Of a stretch of DNA of 64,000 nucleotides, positions 16,432 through 24,786 are shown one piece after another. A program made the translations under genes and the position numbers. How positions within the stretch are numbered: the first letter of the stretch is position 1; the number at the start of each line of letters is the position of its first letter. The DNA comes from Halobacillus naozhouensis (GTDB lineage: Bacteria; Bacillota; Bacilli; Bacillales; Halobacillaceae). Below the pieces are notes generated by a model. The model was not told the DNA's origin. It worked only from the letters and a program-made list of their open reading frames with translations, and ran no database searches. Location: NCBI RefSeq assembly GCF_029714185.1, contig NZ_CP121671.1, forward strand, positions 682,001 to 746,000, read 5' to 3'.

Positions 16432-17001
16432 ATGTGGTATTACGAGAAGAAACTTCAATATCCTGTAAGGGTTAGGGAATGTAACCCGATGTTAGCAAAA
16501 TTCCTGATTGAACAATATGGAGGGGCCGACGGGGAATTAGCAGCCGCCCTACGATACCTCAATCAGCGGTATACCATTCCTGATAAGGTAGTAGGTCTGC
16601 TAAATGACATTGGAACAGAGGAATTTGCTCACTTGGAAATGATTGCGACGATGATCTACAAGCTTACAAAAGATGCTACACCTGAGCAAATGAAAGAGGC
16701 AGGACTTGGTGCCCATTATGCCAATCATGACAAGGCGCTCTTCTACCATAATGCGGCCGGTGCGCCATTTACAGCAACATATATTCAAGCCAAAGGTGAC
16801 CCAATTGCCGATCTTTATGAAGATATCGCTGCGGAAGAGAAAGCGCGGGCGACCTACCAGTGGATCATTGACTTGTCGGATGATCCAGAGTTGAATGATA
16901 GTTTGAAGTTCCTTCGGGAAAGAGAAGTCGTTCATTCTCAACGTTTTAGGGAAGCAGTAGAAATTTTGAAAGAGGACGGTGATACGAAGAAGGTTTTTTA
17001 G
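16432..17001 (+). CDS. cotJC: spore coat manganese catalase-like protein CotJC
   Basis: The 189-residue protein has a ferritin-like four-helix fold of the manganese catalase family. It begins MWYYEKKLQYPVRV and contains GADGELAAALRYLNQRY, GTEEFAHLEMIATMI, EDIAAEEKARATYQWI and REREVVHSQRFREA, which carry the Glu and His ligands of the dimanganese site. It is third in cotJABC, 29 bp after cotJB, and a probable coat component with peroxide-removing potential. The length matches the family. Confidence 0.93.
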   Translation: MWYYEKKLQYPVRVRECNPMLAKFLIEQYGGADGELAAALRYLNQRYTIPDKVVGLLNDIGTEEFAHLEMIATMIYKLTKDATPEQMKEAGLGAHYANHDKALFYHNAAGAPFTATYIQAKGDPIADLYEDIAAEEKARATYQWIIDLSDDPELNDSLKFLREREVVHSQRFREAVEILKEDGDTKKVF

Positions 17002-17137
17002 TAAACCCCAGCTTGAGTTTTGTTAAAGGCGCTGATCCGAATCACCACGGAAGGCGCCCTTTTAGTGTGTATATGCAGGAATATAGAAGGAGTTGGAGAA
17101 TTATAGTGTAGGAAACCAAACTTTGGGGAGTGATGAT

Positions 17138-17335
17138 ATGCTGAAAACGATTTGTTTTTTCTGTAAAAAGAACTATACAATTGATCGCTCTGATACTCAG
17201 TATCAGCGAATTTTAAAAAACCCTAAAGCGCGCTATGTATGTAAAAGCTGCAACCAATCGATGCAAAGGGAAGCCCAAACAACGACAGGATTAAACCCGG
17301 ATCATATTGATAAATACGATAAGTACTTGCGATAA
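17138..17335 (+). CDS. DUF2197 (YlaI-like) zinc-ribbon protein
   Basis: The product has 65 residues. CFFCKK near the start and CKSCNQ in the middle form two CxxC knuckles for a likely zinc site, joined by RILKNPKARYV. This is the small DUF2197/YlaI family of unknown function. ATG 17138 follows GGGGAGTGATGAT. A longer in-frame reading from 17093 lacks an RBS. Confidence 0.75.
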   Translation: MLKTICFFCKKNYTIDRSDTQYQRILKNPKARYVCKSCNQSMQREAQTTTGLNPDHIDKYDKYLR

Positions 17336-17356
17336 AATATGAAATAGGTGATGAGG

Positions 17357-17887
17357 ATGTTCAGTAGTAAAAGAATAAATTTAAGGAAAGTAAATGAAGG
17401 CGATGCGGACATTTATCATAAATGGAGAAATAATCCGGTGGTAATGGAGAACACGAGTCCAAGCTTAGATGTTTATACTCTGGAAGAAACGGAAGAGTTC
17501 ATAAGGGTAATTACTGGTTCCGGTGATTCAAAATGTTACATGATTGAGCTAAATGATCAAGATAAATCAATAGGCATTGTCTCTTTAATTAATATTGATT
17601 ATAAGAATCGAAATGCTGAGTGTATTATTGATATTGGAGAGAAAGATTATTGGAGTAATGGATACGGCCGGGAAGCTATGGGGCTTGTGTTAAATTATAG
17701 CTTTTTAGAGATGAATCTACATAAAGTGTATTTGAGAGTCTTTTCATTTAACCATAGAGCTATTAAGTTGTATGAGAAGGTAGGGTTCGTGAAGGAAGGG
17801 GAGCACAAAGATCATTTATTTAGGAATGGACAATGGCACGGAGTTACCTCGATGGCTATTTTCCAGGAAGGTTATTTGAAAGGCTGA
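17357..17887 (+). CDS. RimJ/RimL-type GNAT acetyltransferase
   Basis: The product has 176 residues: an N-terminal strand-helix SSKRINLRKVNEGDADIYHKW, motif A around DYWSNGYGREAMGLVLNYSF, and motif B FNHRAIKLYEKVGFVKEGEHKD. This is the RimJ/RimL pattern of protein or small-molecule acetylases. ATG 17357 is chosen because AGGTG lies 6 nt upstream; GTG 17348 and ATG 17351 overlap that site. Substrate not predictable. Confidence 0.82.
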   Translation: MFSSKRINLRKVNEGDADIYHKWRNNPVVMENTSPSLDVYTLEETEEFIRVITGSGDSKCYMIELNDQDKSIGIVSLINIDYKNRNAECIIDIGEKDYWSNGYGREAMGLVLNYSFLEMNLHKVYLRVFSFNHRAIKLYEKVGFVKEGEHKDHLFRNGQWHGVTSMAIFQEGYLKG

Positions 17888-18033
17888 GGTGGTAGCTTTG
17901 TCGTAGACATAGGCAATATAACAGTGCTAACCTTTCTAAACATTTATACCCCTCACAAATATCAGCTGGGCTACTCTAGCAAACTGTGAACATTTAGAGT
18001 AATCTTAATAGAGATAAGTGTAATTTTGTTGGT

Positions 18034-18765
18034 TTGAAGGTGAGGGAGGTTTTTTTTATTAAAAAGAAATGGATCATAGCTGGAGTGATCTCAGCAGCCA
18101 TCCTATTATCCTTGTATGGGACATATAAGCTGATGAATTCAAGAACAGTTCAGTTATTTGGAGGATTAACAAACAGAGTAGAAACTGGTGAGAAAGTGGT
18201 TGCTCTAACTTTTGATGACGGCCCTACAAAGAAAGTAGAAGACATTTTGCCTCTGCTAGACGAATATCAAGCCAAAGCTACCTTTTTTGTAGTAGGAAAA
18301 GAAATGGAAAGCAATCTTGAAATAGGAAAACAATTAGTGGAAGCAGGTCATCAAATTGGAAATCATACTTATTCTCATGAACCTATGATTTTCAAAAGGT
18401 ACTCCACAATAAAAGAGGAGATTGAAAGGACTAATGATGTTATCCGAGCTGCGGGGTATGAAGGCGAGGTCGATTTTCGTCCTCCATATGGCAAAAAGCT
18501 TGCTGTCCTGCCATATTATCTAGATCAGCATCAGGTGGAAACAATTACGTGGGACCTTGAGCCGGATACTTATTTCTCTTCAGTGGAGGATAAAGTGAAT
18601 TATGTTAAGGAAAATGTCAAGCCTGGTTCCATTATTCTGCTGCATCCAATGTATGATCAGACCGGGAATGAATTGAAAACGATTGAAGGGATTTTGGATT
18701 CTTTAACACAAAAAGGATATGAATTTGTGACGGTTAATGAATTGCAAGATGTGGGTAAGGAATGA
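18034..18765 (+). CDS. membrane-anchored polysaccharide deacetylase (NodB domain)
   Basis: An N-terminal signal anchor (KKKWIIAGVISAAILLSLYG) is followed by a NodB/CE4 domain with its five motifs: TFDDGPT, HTYSHE, RPPYGK, a Trp-containing TWDLEPDTY and ILLHPM. It should remove acetyl groups from peptidoglycan or another surface glycan outside the membrane. The start is odd. The frame can begin with TTG 18034 or GTG 18040, but the only good ribosome binding site (GGGAGG, 18044-18049) lies after them and points to ATT 18058, 8 nt downstream. Family certain, start uncertain. Confidence 0.85.
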   Translation: MKVREVFFIKKKWIIAGVISAAILLSLYGTYKLMNSRTVQLFGGLTNRVETGEKVVALTFDDGPTKKVEDILPLLDEYQAKATFFVVGKEMESNLEIGKQLVEAGHQIGNHTYSHEPMIFKRYSTIKEEIERTNDVIRAAGYEGEVDFRPPYGKKLAVLPYYLDQHQVETITWDLEPDTYFSSVEDKVNYVKENVKPGSIILLHPMYDQTGNELKTIEGILDSLTQKGYEFVTVNELQDVGKE

Positions 18766-18905
18766 AAACCATAGATTTCCTGTTTTAAAAAGATTAAGGA
18801 AGGGTCTATGGTTTTAACCGACTGGTGAAGAGAACGAGCTAGTACTTATTTGATTGTTACCTACATTCTTTGCAGGACAGTGGGGCTATGCTCACTTACT
18901 TTTAT

Positions 18906-20696
18906 TTATTGCCCTTGTTTCAGCTCGAAAATCCGAAATTCATATCGTTGAAGTTCTATTTGTGATAAGTTAGCTTTCATTTTTTTATTAAGCGTCGATC
19001 CATCGGCTATCATCCATTCCGTTATTTGCTCATAATTGGTAGAGAATAATTGTTTACTAGACAGTAGTTTAGTACTTTCACTATTGTTTATTATAAAAAT
19101 AAGACTGTGTTCCGAATTAAATTTTTCATAAGCTATACAGTTCTGCTCATCATCTGAATAAATAAAGCGGAACTTGCTGCCATTTCCAAACGCAGGGTTG
19201 TTTTTACGAAGATTGATAAGCATTTGTACATATTGAAATAATTTCGTGTCCTGTTTCTGATCATCCCATTCCATACATGCTCTGCAGCCCGGGTCGTGTC
19301 CGCCAGCCATTCCTATTTCATCTCCGTAATAGATACATGGTGTACCAACAAAAGACAACTGGAATAAATAGAGAAGTTTCACACGTTCGAGCTCCCCGCC
19401 AGCAAGTGTTAAAAGCCGTGGAGTATCATGACTGTCGAGTAAATTAAACGCAGCCTCATTCACATTGGCGGGGTACATGTGTAATACATTTGTGATGGAA
19501 TTAGCAAAGTCTGAGGCAGAGAGTTCTTTTTTTGCAAAAAAATCGATCGTTCCATTTGTAAACGGATAGTTCATGACGGCATCAAATTGATCTCCTTGAA
19601 GCCATGGCATAGAGTCATGCCAAATTTCTCCTAAAATATAGGCATCAGGCTTTACGCTTTTTACCGTCTGACGAAATTCTCGCCAGAATGTGTGATCCAC
19701 CTCGTTTGCCACATCCAAACGCCATCCATCAATATCGAATTCCTCTACCCAATATCTAGCAACTTTCAATAAATATTCTTTCACTTGGGTATTCTCTGTA
19801 TTAAGCTTTGGCATCGAAGGAACGAATCCGAACGTGTCATAATTCAGCTTTTCTTCCTCAGGTTCTACGGGGAATCCCCCTAGGTGAAACCAATCCTTAT
19901 ACTCAGATTTCTCTTGTTTGTTCAACACATCTTGAAATGGTGGAAAATAAAACCCGCTATGATTAAATACCGCATCCAGCATAATGCGGATTCCTCGTTT
20001 ATGACATTCATCGACTAAACGGCGGAATGTTTCCTTATCCCCAAATTGGGGATCTATTTCCATGTAATCGATCGTGTCGTATTTATGATTCGAATGGGCT
20101 TTAAAAATAGGAGTGAAATAAACGCCGCTAATCCCGAGTTCCACTAAATAATCCAGGTGATCGATGACACCTTGGAAATCCCCGCCGAAAAAGTTCGTTG
20201 GGGTAGGTTCTTTACTGCCCCAGGGTAGAGTGTTTTCGGAATCCAAAGCGGGATCTCCATTCCCAAAGCGTTCTGGGAAGATTTGATACCAGACTGTGTC
20301 CTTTACCCAGGATGGTGCATGAAATACATCGATAGGATTTAGGTAGGGGAAACAGAAATAGTTGGCAATCTCACTAGGTAGAGAGCCGAATATTCCTCCT
20401 TCAGTAACAAAGCATGTTTCGGTTGCATCAGAACACCTAAAGCCATAGCGCATTCGGTGATATTCTGGTTTTATTTCAACAAACCAATAATCATGAAGAC
20501 TTGTTGAGCCGGATTTTAACATTTCTCTAGTGTCTGTTTGCCACTGCTCATTTTTCCAGTCGTACGGATCGCCGAAAACAAGGGAAACGGAGTCCATATC
20601 ATTCTTCTTTGTTTGCAATATAATGTGAAGCGTATTGGCATCATACGCATAGGCAAAGTTGTTTTTTGGACGATGGTAAATGGCTTCTTTTATCAT
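18906..20696 (-). CDS. cytoplasmic neopullulanase / cyclomaltodextrinase (GH13)
   Basis: The protein has 596 residues and no signal peptide. The first ~120 residues form the CBM34-type N-domain of this subfamily. A GH13 barrel follows with region I DAVFNHSG, region II GWRLDVANEVD (nucleophile Asp328), region III GEIWHD (acid Glu357) and region IV DSHDTPR (Asp424). The length and N-domain fit cyclomaltodextrinase, neopullulanase or maltogenic amylase, which hydrolyse imported cyclodextrins and maltodextrins. It lies downstream of the CGTase gene on the same strand, with its own promoter and a terminator-bearing leader between them. Confidence 0.9.
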   Translation of the reverse strand: MIKEAIYHRPKNNFAYAYDANTLHIILQTKKNDMDSVSLVFGDPYDWKNEQWQTDTREMLKSGSTSLHDYWFVEIKPEYHRMRYGFRCSDATETCFVTEGGIFGSLPSEIANYFCFPYLNPIDVFHAPSWVKDTVWYQIFPERFGNGDPALDSENTLPWGSKEPTPTNFFGGDFQGVIDHLDYLVELGISGVYFTPIFKAHSNHKYDTIDYMEIDPQFGDKETFRRLVDECHKRGIRIMLDAVFNHSGFYFPPFQDVLNKQEKSEYKDWFHLGGFPVEPEEEKLNYDTFGFVPSMPKLNTENTQVKEYLLKVARYWVEEFDIDGWRLDVANEVDHTFWREFRQTVKSVKPDAYILGEIWHDSMPWLQGDQFDAVMNYPFTNGTIDFFAKKELSASDFANSITNVLHMYPANVNEAAFNLLDSHDTPRLLTLAGGELERVKLLYLFQLSFVGTPCIYYGDEIGMAGGHDPGCRACMEWDDQKQDTKLFQYVQMLINLRKNNPAFGNGSKFRFIYSDDEQNCIAYEKFNSEHSLIFIINNSESTKLLSSKQLFSTNYEQITEWMIADGSTLNKKMKANLSQIELQRYEFRIFELKQGQ

Positions 20697-20773
20697 GTGA
20701 AAATCTCCTCTCGATTAAGAACAAGACTTCGAAATTTGTTGGCATATGTGATGGCAGGAACATAGAAATATAG

Positions 20774-20880
20774 AAAAAACCCCGCGTTCCAAATGGGAAA
20801 ACGGGGTTGTTGTGACAGTACAAAGCATTGCCCTTATATTTAGATACTCTTAACTTACTGAAACTACTCAATTTTGTCAA
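20774..20880 (-). promoter_or_regulatory. promoter and terminator-bearing leader of the neopullulanase gene
   Basis: On the minus strand a TTGACA (20875-20880) and a weak -10 17 bp later precede AGGGCAATGCTTTG, GTCAC and AACAACCCCG. A hairpin CCCCG...CGGGG (arms near 20779 and 20802) then ends in a T-run. As it also follows the CGTase stop, it may serve as that gene's terminator. The same motif order occurs before the CGTase gene (23048-23127), where no upstream gene needs terminating. Confidence 0.6.
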
Positions 20881-20886
20881 AGAAGT

Positions 20887-23001
20887 TTACTGCCAATTTG
20901 CGATGATTGTGTCAGTTCCTTGAGCAGGTGTGGTATACACGTGGTTTGACCCACTCTCCCATACAACATTCCCGGAACTATCTTTTTTAATAAACTTGTA
21001 TTCTATTTCTTTGCTGGCAGGTACGCTTATATCATAGTACCAAGTGGGATATTCATAGGCTACTTGATTGAACATGGGACCAATTGCTTTATCCGGATCC
21101 CAATTTCCAAGCTCGCTAACATTACCGACAATATAAACATTTTCGTCAGGCTCTGTGTAAGCATTATTCACACCAAACCTTATTGCTATTTGGTTACCTG
21201 TTACTATTTCAAACTCGTGGTACTTGTTGCTGATCGTACCTTTTGCATTGGAGACAGTTATATCATATTTCCCAGCTGTCACATCTGGAACTCGGACTTG
21301 GATTTCAGTTTCCGACCAGGATAGAATGCTTGCGTTTGTAGAACCAAATTGCACAGTACCTTCGGATGAACCAAACCCTTCTCCACTAATAGTAATGGGG
21401 TTTCCGGCTTTTCCTGTCATCGGTCCCACGTGGCCGATCATTGGAGTAGTAGAGGGGCCATTAAATTGCCAAACGGCTACACCCTTTGGACTTAACTGAA
21501 ATGACTCAACCGAGCCATCTTGGGTCACTGAAATACTGTTGCCATCTAAAATGTGGTTGAGCTCATCACGATAAGTTCCTCCAGGTAACGCAGTGGATAA
21601 ATTAGTAATGTTTTGAGGGGAGGTTCCACTGTTTACTGCAGTTAATACAATGTTATTGCCAAATTGCCTTTCGTATATATAGACATCAGAATTGATCCAA
21701 CGTTCTTGGGTATCCCCGTATCCAACCGCAGGGTTAGATTTTCTTACCTGAGCTAATTGACTAATGATTTTATAGGAATTTGTTGATATGTTAAAATTTT
21801 CCATCTGTTTTCTATTATTAGGGTCTTTGCTGCCTGTGAGGTACTGTTCAGTTCCGTAATAAATGGTCGGCACGCCACGGGATGTCAGCAAGACAGCTAA
21901 TGCCATATCTGTGTAGCGGTTTGGCGAACCCTCGTCAGAAAAACGGCTCATGTCATGGTTATCAATAAACGTTACCTGGTCAATCACCTCGTCATAGTTT
22001 TCTGCTGTATTTTGAATCATCTTATTAAAATCATACCAATTGGCTGTACCATCTTTTAATACTTCTGTAATGGTTTGCCCATATCGAAAGTCAAGCAGGC
22101 TCATCCCGCTTTCATTAGCGAAATAATGATTTTGTTGAGAAATTTCCCCTTTGCCTAAGAACCATTCACCGAATGTGAATACAGGGCGATGGCTATAGAT
22201 TTCACTCATCAATGATTCTTGCCAGCCCTGTGACATATGTTTCACAGCATCTACTCTAATACCATCAACACCTCTGTCTAGCCAAAGCTTGATAGATTCT
22301 TTTAAATATTGATCCAATACTTCATTATTCAAATTATAATCTGCTAAATCGTATAAGTTTCGATAAATACTGTCTTCATAAGAGGAGAAATCGGTCCCGC
22401 CATTATGATGAAAAAAGTTATTTGGATCGTTCGAGTAAGTAGCTAATAAGGTACCGTTATTATAAACGGCCCCATTTTCTGCATAGGAAGGGTCCGTCTC
22501 AAGAGCTGGTGAAGAGTGATTGGGAGTGAAATCCATAATGATCTTAATCCCATTCGAGTGGGCTGTATCAATTAATCGATCAAAATCAGAAAGGCTTCCA
22601 AAAAACGGGTTTGTTTTTTTATAGTCTCTTGCCCAGTAACCATGATAAGACGTGTACCCACTTGGATGCAGGGCATACACGTTTTCAACTGGCTGGGAAA
22701 TCCAGATGGCTGTGACTCCCATATCGGTTAAATAGCCATCATTTATCTTTTCAATGATCCCTTGCCAATCACCACCACAGTACTTATGCAGATTACTGCA
22801 GTTTTCACTAAATATATCTCCATTAGGGTTATTCTCAGGATTACCATCATAAAATCGATCGGTCACAATTTGATAAATCACATCGTTTGAATAGTTCACA
22901 TCGTTGGATGCTTCACTATGGACAGAGGTAAATACAAAGGTGCTGACGAACATGAGAGTTAGCGCAATCGCTTTCACAAAAATGTTGATTGTCTTCCCCA
23001 A
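20887..23001 (-). CDS. secreted cyclodextrin glucanotransferase (CGTase)
   Basis: The protein has 704 residues with a signal peptide of about 30. The GH13 barrel shows CGTase hallmarks: CSNLHKYCGGDWQGI, AIWISQPVEN, nucleophile Asp251 in RVDAVKHM, acid Glu279 in GEWFLG, and Asp350 in DNHD. The aromatic residue of NLYDLAD (Tyr217), which guides cyclisation in CGTases, is present. Domain C follows, then an IPT/TIG domain (about 500-585) and a C-terminal starch-binding CBM20 (about 600-704). It should convert extracellular starch to cyclodextrins. It faces away from the uptake operon, with which it shares a 400-bp control region. Confidence 0.93.
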   Translation of the reverse strand: MGKTINIFVKAIALTLMFVSTFVFTSVHSEASNDVNYSNDVIYQIVTDRFYDGNPENNPNGDIFSENCSNLHKYCGGDWQGIIEKINDGYLTDMGVTAIWISQPVENVYALHPSGYTSYHGYWARDYKKTNPFFGSLSDFDRLIDTAHSNGIKIIMDFTPNHSSPALETDPSYAENGAVYNNGTLLATYSNDPNNFFHHNGGTDFSSYEDSIYRNLYDLADYNLNNEVLDQYLKESIKLWLDRGVDGIRVDAVKHMSQGWQESLMSEIYSHRPVFTFGEWFLGKGEISQQNHYFANESGMSLLDFRYGQTITEVLKDGTANWYDFNKMIQNTAENYDEVIDQVTFIDNHDMSRFSDEGSPNRYTDMALAVLLTSRGVPTIYYGTEQYLTGSKDPNNRKQMENFNISTNSYKIISQLAQVRKSNPAVGYGDTQERWINSDVYIYERQFGNNIVLTAVNSGTSPQNITNLSTALPGGTYRDELNHILDGNSISVTQDGSVESFQLSPKGVAVWQFNGPSTTPMIGHVGPMTGKAGNPITISGEGFGSSEGTVQFGSTNASILSWSETEIQVRVPDVTAGKYDITVSNAKGTISNKYHEFEIVTGNQIAIRFGVNNAYTEPDENVYIVGNVSELGNWDPDKAIGPMFNQVAYEYPTWYYDISVPASKEIEYKFIKKDSSGNVVWESGSNHVYTTPAQGTDTIIANWQ

Positions 23002-23047
23002 TATAAATCTCCTCCTTTATTTAAATAAACCGCTGCAGATCCCCCTT

Positions 23048-23127
23048 TCCAAAAAAATAAACCCCGACTTTTAAAGAAAAGTCGGGGTTGTTTGTTGGTG
23101 ACAAAAGCATGGCCCTCTAATTTTATA
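23048..23127 (-). promoter_or_regulatory. terminator-bearing leader of the CGTase gene
   Basis: On the minus strand a TATAAA-like -10 (23122-23127) precedes AGGGCCATGCTTTTG, TCAC and AACAACCCCG. A perfect hairpin AACCCCGACTTTT / AAAAGTCGGGGTT then leads into ATTTTTTT, all before the RBS of the CGTase gene. No gene lies upstream on this strand, so a terminator here implies attenuation of the downstream gene. It matches the neopullulanase leader motif by motif. Confidence 0.6.
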
Positions 23128-23278
23128 ATTGTGTGTAAACCTGATGTTACTTTTAATTAGTACGTGAGAATGAACGTTATGTATATAGGTAATTATACCT
23201 TTTTTCAACCCGTAATCATTTCAAAATTATAGAAATCGATAATAGATAGTCAATTTTCGAAAAAATTAGTTATTTATC

Positions 23279-23316
23279 TGAAACCGCTTGCAAGTAAATT
23301 GAATTAACTGTAAAAT
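23279..23316 (+). promoter_or_regulatory. operon promoter with overlapping cre/LacI-type operator
   Basis: TGAAACCGCTTGCA (23279-23292) fits the cre consensus and the general LacI-family half-site pattern. It overlaps the -35 TTGCAA (23288-23293), which is 17 bp from the -10 TAAAAT (23311-23316). CcpA or the LacI-type regulator of this cluster bound here would block the maltodextrin uptake operon. Confidence 0.65.
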
Positions 23317-23334
23317 GATGTTCAAATTGGAGGG

Positions 23335-23367
23335 CAAGCGATTGCACAAATTTTTTCGCAATGCTTG
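23335..23367 (+). other. leader hairpin in the uptake operon mRNA
   Basis: CAAGCgATTGC pairs with GCAATGCTTG around a 12-nt loop containing TTTTTT. It lies between the predicted transcription start and the binding-protein ATG. The 3' arm GCAATGCTT resembles the conserved element of the two amylase leaders. Confidence 0.4.
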
Positions 23368-23404
23368 TGAAAGCTTAAAACTATTATTCAAAAGGGGAGA
23401 TCGT

Positions 23405-24679
23405 ATGGAAAGAAGAGTGTTTTCGGTTGTAGCATTGTTGTCATTATTTCTCTTGTTAGCAGCGTGTGCGCCAGATCGAGAAGAAGTTACAAGTGAACAG
23501 GATACAAACTCTGAGGGGACTGCTGAAAAACCTGAAGAACTTACGATTTGGGCAAACGACGAAGAAAAACAATTGGAGGCTATTAAAAAGATTGCGGCTG
23601 ATTACGAAGAGCAAGAAGGAATAAAAGTAAATGTCGTACCTAAATCCATGCTTGATCAAGTACAGGAATTATCCCTTGCTGGCCCAGAGGGAAATGGTCC
23701 AGATTTATTCTATCAACCCCATGATCAACTTGGAACTATTGTAGCCCAGGGACTTGCAGAACCTCTGAATATATCAGATGAAGAGTTGAGTGGATATAGT
23801 GATGTAGCTGTTGAGGCTGTCAGCTATAAATACAACGGTGAAACCGCTATTTATGGAGTACCTTCTGTTCTTGAAACATATGGTGTTTTTTACAATAAAG
23901 ATATCATCTCGAAAGCCCCTGAAACCATTGAGGATCTAAAAACGATTCTTGAAAAACATACCAACCCAGCAAAAGATGAATATGGATTTTTAATGAAACC
24001 AAATGATTTGTATTTTGCATATCCTTTCTTTAAAAACTATGGTGGTTATATTTTTGGCGGTGAAACGGGTGAATTCGATACGACGGACATTGGTTTAAAT
24101 AATGAAGGAGCTGTAGAAGGGGGTAAACTGTTCCAATCGTTCTTTGGTTCAGAAAAGATTCCACCAGGAACAACGGCAGATGTTGTAGATGGTCTCTTTA
24201 CGGCAGGAAAGGTAGGGGCAGTTATTAATGGTCCTTGGAGTATTACTGGATATAAAGAAGCTATAGGAGACAGCCTTGGCTTTGCGCCATTCCCAGAAAT
24301 AAATGGAGAGCCTGGTAAAACATTGGTAGGAGTGAAGTCCTGGATGGTTTCCTACTACTCTGAGAATAAAGATTGGGCTCAGGATCTTGCCCTATTTATG
24401 ACAAACGAAGAAAACCAAAAGTATTATTTTGAAGTGGCCGGGGAAATGCCAACGAACACGAATGCGCTCGAGTCTATTGAAGATCCAATTTATAACGCAT
24501 TTGCGGAACAGGTTAAGTATGGTGTACCAATGCCGAGCACCCCTCAAATGTCTCAAGTATGGGAGCCGATGAATAATGCTTTACAGTTCATAGCTGAAGG
24601 AGAAAATGTACAAGCTGTTTTAGACGAAGCCGTTAGGCAAATTAAAACAAAAATACAAGCTAGCGGTGCAAGTCAATAA
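23405..24679 (+). CDS. mdxE: maltodextrin/cyclodextrin-binding lipoprotein of an ABC importer
   Basis: The product has 424 residues. A lipoprotein signal (SLFLLLAACAPD) places acylation at the Cys of LAAC. The mature part is a family-1 extracellular solute-binding protein: LTIWANDEEKQLEAIKKIA, DQLGTIVAQGLAEPL, VLETYGVFYNKD, AVINGPWSITGY and a MalE-like C-terminus. ATG 23405 follows AAGGGGAG; an open extension upstream to 23315 is leader RNA. It is the first gene of the uptake operon. The neighbouring CGTase makes cyclodextrins and linear oligosaccharides the likely ligands. The symbol follows B. subtilis mdxE and is by analogy. Confidence 0.85.
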   Translation: MERRVFSVVALLSLFLLLAACAPDREEVTSEQDTNSEGTAEKPEELTIWANDEEKQLEAIKKIAADYEEQEGIKVNVVPKSMLDQVQELSLAGPEGNGPDLFYQPHDQLGTIVAQGLAEPLNISDEELSGYSDVAVEAVSYKYNGETAIYGVPSVLETYGVFYNKDIISKAPETIEDLKTILEKHTNPAKDEYGFLMKPNDLYFAYPFFKNYGGYIFGGETGEFDTTDIGLNNEGAVEGGKLFQSFFGSEKIPPGTTADVVDGLFTAGKVGAVINGPWSITGYKEAIGDSLGFAPFPEINGEPGKTLVGVKSWMVSYYSENKDWAQDLALFMTNEENQKYYFEVAGEMPTNTNALESIEDPIYNAFAEQVKYGVPMPSTPQMSQVWEPMNNALQFIAEGENVQAVLDEAVRQIKTKIQASGASQ

Positions 24680-24702
24680 ATAGATTACAGGTATAAAGAG
24701 AG

Positions 24703-24731
24703 TGGGGAGGATTTTCTCCCCATTTTCTTTT
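24703..24731 (+). terminator. partial terminator after the binding-protein gene
   Basis: TGGGGAG / CTCCCCA stem with TTTTCTTTT after it. Such leaky hairpins between binding-protein and permease genes raise the relative level of the binding protein. Confidence 0.65.
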
Positions 24732-24786
24732 CAAACCTCTATTGGATTAAAGAGGGATTCTAAACGTTTGAAAGGAGGCCTTTTCA

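Noticed and set aside
20796..20840. Plus-strand resemblance to a BglG/LicT antiterminator target (GGGTTGTTGTGACAG...AAAGCA)
   Set aside because: The similarity is on the strand opposite to the amylase transcripts and no plus-strand gene lies downstream, so it was not called a RAT site.
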